Part shown: piece by piece, positions 1 to 5,624 of the stretch | How positions within the stretch are numbered: position 1 is the first letter of the stretch | Layout of the letters: each line of letters opens with the position of its first letter | Assembly (NCBI GenBank): GCA_046733355.1 | Contig: JBKPOZ010000094.1 | Span: forward strand, 1-7,123 | Length of the DNA: 7,123 bases | Reading direction: 5' to 3' | From: VAZQ01 sp046733355 | GTDB taxonomy: Bacteria > Pseudomonadota > Alphaproteobacteria > Rhizobiales > Xanthobacteraceae | The notes under the pieces: generated by a model | Seen by the model: only the letters and a program-made list of their open reading frames with translations | Told to the model about the DNA's origin: nothing | The model's database searches: none | Position numbers and translations under genes: made by a program

Positions 1-545
1 CCGAGCCCGACGAAGCCCACCCCAAGGTCGTAGTGACCGCCGATCTCGATCTTTCGGTTGGCAACCTCGATGATTCGGCCGCTCGTCAATGGGCCGAAAA
101 CGGGCTTGGTGGCAGTATCCACCAGCACCGTATCCGGACGCCGAAGCACGTCGAGCTGACGCTCGATCTCGGGCACGGCGAATACGGGATCGCCCGGCCT
201 GAATCCCATCATGAAAATTTCACGCCGAACTCCGTCTTCCGGACTGAGCCATGAAGGAACGCCCTGATAGAGAGGCGCGACCGATTCGACTTCCCGCAGC
301 GACAGAGCCTGATAGAGACGCTGGCGGGGAAAATCGAACGGCAGCGTCTGCACAACATAGGCGCTCGATGTCATTAAAACATCGAAACGAAGATGGTTGT
401 AGACCTGCAGCCCGCCCCTGGGCACGGAGGAATAGAAGCCAAGCTGCAGAAAAATCATCAGGACGGCGATGAAGATGCCGGCCATTGCCAACAGGTTACG
501 GCCCTTTTCATGCACAAGCATTCGCCAGGCGACGAATGTGCTCAT
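1..545 (-). CDS. devC: DevC-like ABC exporter permease, 3' end outside window
   Basis: Translating the minus strand from the ATG at 545 gives 181 codons open to the window edge, so only the N-terminal part is seen (the family is usually a little under 400 residues). Residues about 17-38 form one strong membrane segment preceded by basic residues, followed by a long extracytoplasmic region with a VLVDTATKPVFG stretch (140-151). That matches the DevC/FtsX-MacB permease plan of an N-terminal helix, a periplasmic domain and then three helices, which lie outside the window. Family role: membrane subunit of DevBCA exporters, which pass lipids or other hydrophobic products through a DevB adaptor and, in known cases, a TolC-like channel. 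The start follows the devB-like stop by 9 nt without a convincing ribosome-binding site, suggesting one operon with coupled translation. The substrate is not known. The assignment rests on remembered family features and on the adjacent DevB-type adaptor. Confidence 0.85.
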   Translation of the reverse strand, partial: MSTFVAWRMLVHEKGRNLLAMAGIFIAVLMIFLQLGFYSSVPRGGLQVYNHLRFDVLMTSSAYVVQTLPFDFPRQRLYQALSLREVESVAPLYQGVPSWLSPEDGVRREIFMMGFRPGDPVFAVPEIERQLDVLRRPDTVLVDTATKPVFGPLTSGRIIEVANRKIEIGGHYDLGVGFVGL

Positions 546-554
546 TCAACCGGC

Positions 555-1631
555 TTATGACGACGGCTGCGATGTCGTGATCAGCACGTCTACGGTGAGG
601 TTGGTCAGCTGCTTTGCCAACGCCTGGTCGTCAAGGTCGAGATCGATCCATACCTGGACCACCCGTGCATCCGCGCGCGCTGCCGGATCGACGTTGAGCA
701 CATCGTTCTTGAAAACCATATTGCCAATGCGAGCCACCCGACCCTTGACCGGTTTCGGCAGGGCACGGCTGCTGATCTCGGCAAGCTGACCCACACGCAC
801 TCTGCCAATATCCGTCTCGTATACTTCTGCCACGGCGCGCATGCGCTCGGTATCGCCCACGACCAACACTGGACCGGTGCCGACTTCCTCGCCCGGTTTC
901 ACGCGAATGTTGAGAACACGGCAGTCGCAGGGGCCATAAAGCGTCAGGCGCTTCGCGCGTATTTCCGCAGCTGTAATCTGGCGTTCAAGGGAGGCGATGG
1001 GAAACTGCTTTGCCACCTGATCGAGGGACGCCTGAGCGATGTCCACCTGCGCTGCGGCGTCGGCCTTCTCGCCGTCCGATTGTGCCTTGAGTTCCAACAG
1101 GTGTTCCCGTGCGCCCTGAATATCCTTCTCGTGCGCTTTCTTCGCGTCCAGGCCGGCAATCGTAGCCTCCTGTGCGGCGATGCGGTGAGGCCATGCATCG
1201 AGGACCCGGCGGCGGTTCGCTTCCGCTTGCCGGAGCCGGGCCCGCGCCACGTCGGTTTCGGATTTCTGCCGCGCCTTTGCTTCGTCGAGCTGCGCCAGCA
1301 AGACGTCACGTTGCGCCATCTGCTCGGCATAGCCGGCGAGATAGCCAAGCACATCTCCTTTTTTGAACCCGTCACCCCGCTCGACAAACAGGGACTCCAG
1401 GCGGTCGGGTCCAGAGCCGGCGCCTACATTGATCAGCTCGCTCCAGGGTTCGAGCCGCCCAAGCGCCGCCACTGCATTCCCTGACTTTGGTCGCTCCTGG
1501 GCGGAGGCGGACGGGGTCCCAGCCGCGCCGGCCGAATTGCCGAAGAATGTCTTATAGGACGCAATGCCGCCAGCGGCGGCCAGGATGCACGCGGCGGACG
1601 CGATCACAAATGGTTTTTTTGGAAGGCGCAA
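555..1631 (-). CDS. devB: DevB-family membrane fusion protein (HlyD-like adaptor)
   Basis: 358 residues. An N-terminal signal anchor (about residues 8-26, after RLPKK) leads into a Gly/Ala/Ser-rich linker. ALGRLEP (57-63) is the typical DevB opening of the first beta half-barrel. A charged, Ala-rich coiled-coil hairpin spans about 103-228. The second lipoyl/barrel half begins with LYGPCDCRVLNIRVKPGEEV (231-250), followed by AEVYETDIGRVRVGQ (268-282) and a DARVVQVWIDLD block (321-332), both usual in this family. Role in the family: periplasmic adaptor joining an ABC permease (DevC) to an outer-membrane channel. The start is TTG at 1629-1631, chosen because AGGAG lies 6 nt upstream (1638-1642). 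It is the first gene of a leftward operon whose next gene is the DevC-like permease. It is divergent from the small genes at 1981-2666. Whether it exports the product of the nearby NRPS genes is inference. Confidence 0.92.
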   Translation of the reverse strand: MRLPKKPFVIASAACILAAAGGIASYKTFFGNSAGAAGTPSASAQERPKSGNAVAALGRLEPWSELINVGAGSGPDRLESLFVERGDGFKKGDVLGYLAGYAEQMAQRDVLLAQLDEAKARQKSETDVARARLRQAEANRRRVLDAWPHRIAAQEATIAGLDAKKAHEKDIQGAREHLLELKAQSDGEKADAAAQVDIAQASLDQVAKQFPIASLERQITAAEIRAKRLTLYGPCDCRVLNIRVKPGEEVGTGPVLVVGDTERMRAVAEVYETDIGRVRVGQLAEISSRALPKPVKGRVARIGNMVFKNDVLNVDPAARADARVVQVWIDLDLDDQALAKQLTNLTVDVLITTSQPSS

Positions 1632-1637
1632 AAGGGG

Positions 1638-1642
1638 CTCCT
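1638..1642 (-). promoter_or_regulatory. Ribosome-binding site of the devB-like gene
   Basis: AGGAG on the minus strand, 6 nt before the TTG at 1631. It is the main support for a TTG start, since no ATG or GTG sits at that distance. Confidence 0.7.
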
Positions 1643-1700
1643 ACACAGCAGCTCGCCCTGCAAGTACGATACCGATTGCATTGGCGTTGCGCAATCATTC

Positions 1701-1717
1701 GGCGGCATTTTGCCGCC
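1701..1717. repeat. Perfect 7-bp hairpin in the devB leader
   Basis: GGCGGCA-TTT-TGCCGCC is a perfect 7-bp inverted repeat with a 3-nt loop. It lies about 70 nt upstream of the devB-like start. No T-run follows on either strand, so it does not look like an intrinsic terminator. It could be a leader-RNA stem or an operator for a dimeric regulator. The function is unknown. Confidence 0.5.
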
Positions 1718-1762
1718 CGGAACACGGTCGCATTGGGCCATTTCGGCGCAGCCGAGGAAGTG

Positions 1763-1790
1763 CTTGCCCGTGCGTGGGCCCCGCTATAAC
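1763..1790 (+). promoter_or_regulatory. Possible sigma70-type promoter for the small-gene pair
   Basis: CTTGCC (1763-1768) and cTATAAc (1784-1790) resemble the rhizobial housekeeping pattern CTTGAC / CTATAT on the plus strand. The spacer is about 15 nt, shorter than the usual 17, and the leader to the gene at 1981 would be nearly 190 nt. This is weak support only. Confidence 0.25.
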
Positions 1791-1969
1791 GTAAGCGTGG
1801 AACTTTTGTGCATTCGCATGCATAAAGCGGCAGCAGGCGGGGCAGCATCGCTGCACTGCGTAAATGACTCCTTCACGGATCTAATTGTTGGATGCAGTCG
1901 CGCCGCCGTCGGAATGAACAAGTGGAGCGCCGGATGGCCATGACGAGAGGCCGCCGGTCTCACAACATC

Positions 1970-1974
1970 AGGAG
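1970..1974 (+). promoter_or_regulatory. Ribosome-binding site deciding the start at 1981
   Basis: AGGAG lies 3 nt before the ATG at 1978 and 6 nt before the ATG at 1981. The second spacing is normal, so the start is placed at 1981 rather than at the first of the two adjacent ATG codons. Confidence 0.7.
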
Positions 1975-1980
1975 TGCATG

Positions 1981-2298
1981 ATGGACGACGAACTCATCAA
2001 GCGCATCACGGTTATTGAGCGCACCGGAGAAACGCCAGAAGCGGTGATTGCAGAGAAAGAACCGCGCAGGCGGCGGAAGACCTCGGTGCTAACGCGACCA
2101 CTTGAACGGGCCGCGCGCCGTTTAATTCGCGCACAAATCATCTTCGGACAGGAGATGCTGCGGCGGCACAACAGGGCCAATCGCCGCCGTCGTGATGGTT
2201 GGCTGCTGGAGGGACCCGCGACCGTCATTGAGTCCGGTCGTAGAGCCTACAATGAAGCGCGCAAGGCGGCTCCCTTCCGAATCCTGCCGAAGGCCTGA
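1981..2298 (+). CDS. Small, very basic protein of unknown function
   Basis: 105 residues from the ATG at 1981, which has the better-spaced ribosome-binding site (ATG at 1978 is the alternative). The N-terminus is short and mixed (MDDELIKRITVIERTGE). The rest is rich in Arg/Lys, with clusters RRRRK (about 34-38) and RRRR (about 69-72). There is no signal peptide, membrane segment or metal-binding motif. I do not recognise a characterised family. It may belong to one of the small DUF families of Rhizobiales and Burkholderia (I vaguely associate it with DUF6312, unverified). It lies 29 nt upstream of an acidic-tailed protein, likely in the same operon, so the two opposite-charge proteins might interact. 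Nucleic-acid binding is another possibility from composition alone. Good start signal, codon use like the neighbours and operon placement make it a likely real gene. Confidence 0.75.
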   Translation: MDDELIKRITVIERTGETPEAVIAEKEPRRRRKTSVLTRPLERAARRLIRAQIIFGQEMLRRHNRANRRRRDGWLLEGPATVIESGRRAYNEARKAAPFRILPKA

Positions 2299-2314
2299 TC
2301 CAGCAACTCCCCCC

Positions 2315-2319
2315 GGAGG
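2315..2319 (+). promoter_or_regulatory. Ribosome-binding site deciding the start at 2328
   Basis: GGAGG lies only 2 nt before the ATG at 2322 (counting from the end of GGAGG) but 8 nt before the ATG at 2328. The second spacing is workable, so the start is placed at 2328 (MATQPTAREERE). Confidence 0.65.
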
Positions 2320-2327
2320 ACATGCAC

Positions 2328-2666
2328 ATGGCAACGCAACCGACAGCGAGAGAAGAGCGCGAGCAGCGCGAAACGGAAAAGCAGAACAAGCTGCCGCTGG
2401 TCGTAGTCGAGCTATCGCGACGACGCAGCCCCGAACAGGTGAGGCGCCTGCGCAAGGGCCGCGGCAAGCTGCTCATGGATATCGAAGACGCGGTGGACGA
2501 GCTCGTGAAGTCTGGGACTATAAAATCGGGCACGCAGCCCGTCGTCGTCGTTGTGCGCGAAGCTACGCTGCCTTTGCTTTGGGCGCTCGACTACGTCGAC
2601 GATGAGGAAGAGGACGAAGATGACGACGACGATGATGATGACGATGACGATGACGACGACGACTAG
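2328..2666 (+). CDS. Small protein with hydrophobic-strand core and poly-aspartate tail
   Basis: 112 residues. The order is: a charged, probably helical N-terminus (TAREEREQRETEKQ); a core with KLPLVVVELSRRRSPEQVRRL and a basic RKGRGKL segment; a helical stretch (MDIEDAVDELVKSG); a second strand QPVVVVVRE; and an acidic C-terminus ending in 15 consecutive Asp encoded by mixed GAC/GAT codons (2619-2663). No signal peptide or transmembrane segment is evident. I do not know a function. The core resembles small Rhizobiales/Burkholderia proteins that I tentatively connect with DUF6200 (from memory, unverified). It follows the basic protein gene by 29 nt and is closed by a terminator at 2796-2822. 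Its TAG stop lies in the left arm of the palindromic repeat, so the present C-terminus may have been set by insertion of that repeat or by growth of the GAY tract. Confidence 0.8.
   Translation: MATQPTAREEREQRETEKQNKLPLVVVELSRRRSPEQVRRLRKGRGKLLMDIEDAVDELVKSGTIKSGTQPVVVVVREATLPLLWALDYVDDEEEDEDDDDDDDDDDDDDDD
2619..2663 (+). repeat. GAY trinucleotide tract encoding 15 Asp
   Basis: Fifteen uninterrupted GAC/GAT codons at the 3' end of the acidic-tailed gene, preceded by further Asp/Glu codons from about 2599. The GAC/GAT mixture means it is not a pure microsatellite, but it can still change in length through slippage in steps of one codon. Confidence 0.9.
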
Positions 2667-2767
2667 AGCGGGGTGACTTTTCTTCGAATCGCCATCCCGC
2701 TCTAGCTATTTGGTGGAGCATGATCTTTTCCGAAAACCGGTTCCCACTTTTCGGGATCATGCTCTAG
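2663..2767. repeat. Composite palindromic repeat (Rhizobiales REP/RPE-like)
   Basis: Two adjacent palindromes. The first has perfect 10-bp arms, ctagagcggg (2663-2672) and cccgctctag (2696-2705). The second has arms gagcatgatc (2716-2725) and gatcatgctc (2755-2764), an inner pair ccgaaaa (2730-2736) / ttttcgg (2748-2754), and a centre aaccggtt (2735-2742). The outer ends also pair, ctagagc (2663-2669) with gctctag (2761-2767), so the whole unit is bounded by inverted repeats. I recognise the second palindrome as a dispersed intergenic element in many Rhizobiales genomes (from memory). It lies between convergent genes and overlaps the stop codon of the acidic-tailed gene. It could act as a bidirectional mRNA 3'-end stabiliser or attenuator. 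Confidence 0.85.
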
Positions 2768-2795
2768 GTCCTGGAGCGTCGGCATTGGTTCGTTT

Positions 2796-2822
2796 CCGCC
2801 GGCCAGCCCGGCGGATTTTTTT
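2796..2822 (+). terminator. Rho-independent terminator after the small-gene pair
   Basis: Stem ccgccgg (2796-2802) / ccggcgg (2808-2814), 5-nt loop, then A and seven T (2816-2822). The T-run is only on the right, so it terminates plus-strand transcription coming from the two small genes. On the minus strand the stem is followed by AAACG, so it is not a proper intrinsic terminator for the biosynthetic operon, which must end by other means, perhaps in the palindromic repeat. Confidence 0.85.
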
Positions 2823-2841
2823 CAAGCAGAGAACTTTTGCT

Positions 2842-5616
2842 TCAGGCGACGGCCGCAAACCCCATGCGCTCTGCCAGTGAGCCCAGCGCGCAAATCGTGG
2901 AGATGTCCAATCGTCCGCAGAGATGCCGACTGCGGAATTTCGAAAGCGCGAGCAGTATGGTCTCAGCCGCGCACGCGACCAGCACGCCAGGACAATCCGG
3001 CTCTTCAAGGTCTCCCAACAGCGATCCGTGTGGTGCGCGGATCAGACCTCCGTTCATCATGACCAGATCGGTCCTGCTGCTTGCCAGATCAGACATGATG
3101 TTCGCCGGTCTCGATATGTCGCAGACGAGGGCACCCCTGCCGAGATGACGCGAGCCGATGAAAGGCAAAATAGCGTTCGTTGCCGCTAGTACGATCTGTG
3201 CCCTGGGAAGATCGTGGTCAATATCAGTGGTAATGGATATCCTGCCAGGTAGCTCCGACGTGCTGTCGGTTGCGCTTAGGTGATGACCTTTGGCACATGT
3301 TTGGAAGGAGACGCCGCGACGCGCACCGCCGAGACGAGCCACATGCTCCCGGCAGTCCTGCGCAACCTCTTGCAGTTTCACCATGCTCGTTTCGGCGCTG
3401 CGGGGATTGCCGACCAGGATCAACTCCGCGGCGCGCTCGGCACAGAGAAGGCTCAGGGCATGGCCAATGGCGCCGGTGGCGCCGACGATTGCAACCGTGC
3501 ACTGGCCGAAATGAAGTCCATGCTGCGCGCACGCAAGCTCAACGGAGCGAATGGCCGCCCAGGTGGTCAGGCTGTTACCGCTCGTCACGGTCACACGCGT
3601 GTGGGGCTGCACCGCGAGTCCACCGTCTGCAATGATCGAGCTGAATCCGCCGAGCCCGATCACTTCCGCACCGCGTTCAGCGGCCAAGTCGACGGCGCCT
3701 TGCACGAGAGTGATCGCTTCGGTTCCGGGAAGCGCCAGCAGTTCCGGCGCCAAGTACGGCAGCACGATCAATTCGCCTTCAGTCGAGCGACCATCGGCAG
3801 ACCGGACCGCGAGTTCTGAATGAGAAAAAGGCTTGATGAACTCGACGATGCGCGACCTCAATTTCTCCACTTCCGCTGCGTCAAACCGCTCCAGGCTGGA
3901 GTCGCAACGACGTAAATCGCCGGTGCCCAGGAGATGCACGATGAAAGCAAAGCGCGTGCATTTGTCCCGCTCTGGATGCGTGCGAGAGGTTGCGGCCATT
4001 GGCTGGAGCGCGCTTTCACGTGACACGAACGCGGATGTTCCCGGGTCCGATCTGCCCATGAAATGCCCGAGTAGAGCGCCCGCGTCGCCCGCGTGCAGAA
4101 TTTCCAGCAGCCGTCTCAGCGCGCCGATCAGTCGATCGCAAACGGACCTGTCTGCGATCAGAGGCGGCTCGATCCGCAGCACGTTTGCTGCCGTAAACGA
4201 AGGGGCGATGCGGATATGCTCGACGTTGAGAAGGAAGCTGACGATCAGATAAAGCAGCAGATTCTGCCGCTGCAGGATCGCAAGCAGGCCGGTTTGCGCC
4301 TCGCCCATGCGGCAAAGGTTCAATTCCACTCCGAGCATCAGTCCACGGCCACGGATGTCCGAGATCAGCGTGGGATATTCGCGTTGCAGCTGCCGCAATT
4401 GCTGCTGCAGCCACTCGCCGGTTTCCGCTACGTGGTGCACCAGTCGTTGATCGTCCTTCACCAACTCATCGAGTGTGGCAAGGGCAACACGGCAGGCGAG
4501 GGTATTTCCCGCAAACGTGGAACCATGGCGCAGATCGAAATGCTCCGTGTACACCTCGCGCGTATACAGGCACGCGCCGATCGGCAGCAATCCGCCGCCG
4601 AGCGCCTTGGCAAGCGCGAGGATGTCGGGGGTGACGCCCTCTGCCTCACAGGCGAACAGCTTTCCCGTCCTGCCAAGCCCGGTCTGCACCTCGTCCACAA
4701 TCAGCAATGCGCCGAAGCGATGGCACAGGTCCCGAGCCGCCGCGAGATAACCTGGAGGGACAACGTGAATTCCCGATTCGCCCTGCACAACCTCGACGAT
4801 GAACGCCGCGAAGAAGTCCGGTCGCAATTCCAGCGCGGCTTGCAACGCCGGCAAATCTCCGAACGGCACATAGTTGAAGCCGGGAACGGGAGCGCCAAAC
4901 CCCTGCTGGAAAAAATCCTTGTCAGTCGCCGACATGCCGGCAAGCGTCAGCCCGTGAAAGCCGTCCCGACTGGAGAGGATGCCCAGTCTTCCCGTGCGAG
5001 CGCGCGCCAGCTTGATGGCAGCTTCGACGGACTCCGCGCCGCTATTGGTGAACACAACATGGCTCAACCCGGCGGGAGCGACTGAAAGCAGTCGTTCAGC
5101 AAGCTCGCCTGCAACAGGAGATATGGATGCGATCGCCAGGTTCGGGCGGTTTTCGCTGCGTGTCTTGTCAATGGCCCGCCATATCGATTCAGGACTGTGC
5201 CCGAATGGAACAGCGCCGAACTGTGCAACAAAGTCGGCATAGGCTGTTCCATCTGCGTCGTAGAGATAGCACCCCTCACCGCGCACGAACGTCTTGTCGA
5301 GACCGAGGTGCTGGTACAGAAATCCTTTATAGGGGCTGACATATCGCACATACGCATTCTGATCATCCGGGCGCCAGTTGCGCAGCGATGCAAGCTTGAT
5401 CACCTGGCTCTCGAGGGAAAAACTGCGTGATATCGGCTCAGGGCTCTGCAACGCCGGATTCAAGAGCCGTATCAACTCTACTTTGTGTTCGGCCAGCAAC
5501 TCTCTGGCCGGCGAGGTCACCGAGTCCTTCGGGCCGCTGAAGCGCAGGTCAGGGCCTTCCACCCACAGCTTCACTCCGCGTTCGCGGAGGTCGGTGAGCA
5601 ACTCGAGCGGCGTCAT
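2842..5616 (-). CDS. TubC-type docking domain / class III aminotransferase / AAR-like thioester reductase fusion
   Basis: 924 residues, three parts. Residues 1-52 (MTPLELLTDLRERGVKLWVE onward) look like a TubC N-terminal NRPS docking domain. Residues about 90-510 are a fold-type I, class III PLP aminotransferase: NSGAE (191-195) and H221-G222 for cofactor binding, D308 in VDEVQTGLGRTG, Schiff-base K337 in LAKALGGG, and GSTFAGN (365-371). All are intact. After a linker, 552-924 resemble cyanobacterial acyl-ACP reductase: GLGGFSSII (654-662), TSGNS (678-682), Rossmann loop GATGAIG (712-718), NGGLI (855-859), and C882 in VACAAETILL, matching the nucleophilic Cys of AAR. The domain has one Tyr (621) and no YxxxK, so it is not an SDR-type NRPS reductase domain. 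Inferred reaction: reduction of a carrier-bound acyl thioester to an aldehyde, then transamination to an amine. The ATG overlaps the NRPS stop (ATGA), with GAGG 7 nt upstream. Confidence 0.88.
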   Translation of the reverse strand: MTPLELLTDLRERGVKLWVEGPDLRFSGPKDSVTSPARELLAEHKVELIRLLNPALQSPEPISRSFSLESQVIKLASLRNWRPDDQNAYVRYVSPYKGFLYQHLGLDKTFVRGEGCYLYDADGTAYADFVAQFGAVPFGHSPESIWRAIDKTRSENRPNLAIASISPVAGELAERLLSVAPAGLSHVVFTNSGAESVEAAIKLARARTGRLGILSSRDGFHGLTLAGMSATDKDFFQQGFGAPVPGFNYVPFGDLPALQAALELRPDFFAAFIVEVVQGESGIHVVPPGYLAAARDLCHRFGALLIVDEVQTGLGRTGKLFACEAEGVTPDILALAKALGGGLLPIGACLYTREVYTEHFDLRHGSTFAGNTLACRVALATLDELVKDDQRLVHHVAETGEWLQQQLRQLQREYPTLISDIRGRGLMLGVELNLCRMGEAQTGLLAILQRQNLLLYLIVSFLLNVEHIRIAPSFTAANVLRIEPPLIADRSVCDRLIGALRRLLEILHAGDAGALLGHFMGRSDPGTSAFVSRESALQPMAATSRTHPERDKCTRFAFIVHLLGTGDLRRCDSSLERFDAAEVEKLRSRIVEFIKPFSHSELAVRSADGRSTEGELIVLPYLAPELLALPGTEAITLVQGAVDLAAERGAEVIGLGGFSSIIADGGLAVQPHTRVTVTSGNSLTTWAAIRSVELACAQHGLHFGQCTVAIVGATGAIGHALSLLCAERAAELILVGNPRSAETSMVKLQEVAQDCREHVARLGGARRGVSFQTCAKGHHLSATDSTSELPGRISITTDIDHDLPRAQIVLAATNAILPFIGSRHLGRGALVCDISRPANIMSDLASSRTDLVMMNGGLIRAPHGSLLGDLEEPDCPGVLVACAAETILLALSKFRSRHLCGRLDISTICALGSLAERMGFAAVA

Positions 5617-5624
5617 ATGACGCC
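5609..5624. repeat. 16-bp perfect palindrome over the stop/start overlap
   Basis: GGCGTCATATGACGCC is identical to its reverse complement and is centred on the CATATG that contains the overlapping TGA stop and ATG start. It might form a small RNA stem affecting reinitiation, be a protein-binding site, or be coincidence. Confidence 0.6.

Larger units (their letters stand above)
1632..1977. other. Divergent intergenic region, no supported gene
   Basis: About 345 bases separate the leftward devB-like gene from the rightward small genes. I see no credible gene here: the short open frames have no recognisable product and no good ribosome-binding site. The region holds a tight hairpin (1701-1717) and one weak plus-strand promoter candidate (1763-1790). 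A second short inverted repeat, gcagc-atc-gctgc, sits near 1842-1854. The region must carry the promoters of both divergent units. I cannot place a confident minus-strand promoter. Confidence 0.6.

Noticed and set aside
1799..1825. GGAAC at 1799-1803 as a general-stress (EcfG) promoter -35
   Set aside because: No cGTT-type -10 occurs at 16-18 nt on the plus strand, so the second half of the motif is missing.
1710..1943. Small plus-strand open frame in the intergenic region
   Set aside because: No ribosome-binding site, no recognisable product, and it spans the probable promoter region.
2619..2663. Asp tract as a sequencing or assembly artefact
   Set aside because: GAC and GAT codons are mixed irregularly and the frame leads cleanly to a stop, which argues for real sequence; its exact length remains the least certain part.
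2663..2767. Composite palindromes as a CRISPR fragment or insertion-sequence ends
   Set aside because: The two palindromes differ, there are no regularly spaced direct repeats, no transposase gene and no target duplication that I can see.
3280..3819. Plus-strand open frame of 179 codons opposite the AAR-like domain
   Set aside because: Antisense shadow of the fusion gene; composition is not protein-like.
2842..3963. C-terminal domain read as a classical NRPS terminal reductase (SDR type)
   Set aside because: There is only one Tyr (621), upstream of the Rossmann loop, and no YxxxK. The internal GATGAIG and the Cys-containing VACAAETILL fit the AAR family better.
4093..5085. Long plus-strand open frame (330 codons) opposite the aminotransferase domain
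   Set aside because: It lies wholly antisense to a strongly supported gene, has no recognisable domains or ribosome-binding site, and is what GC-rich codon bias produces on the opposite strand.
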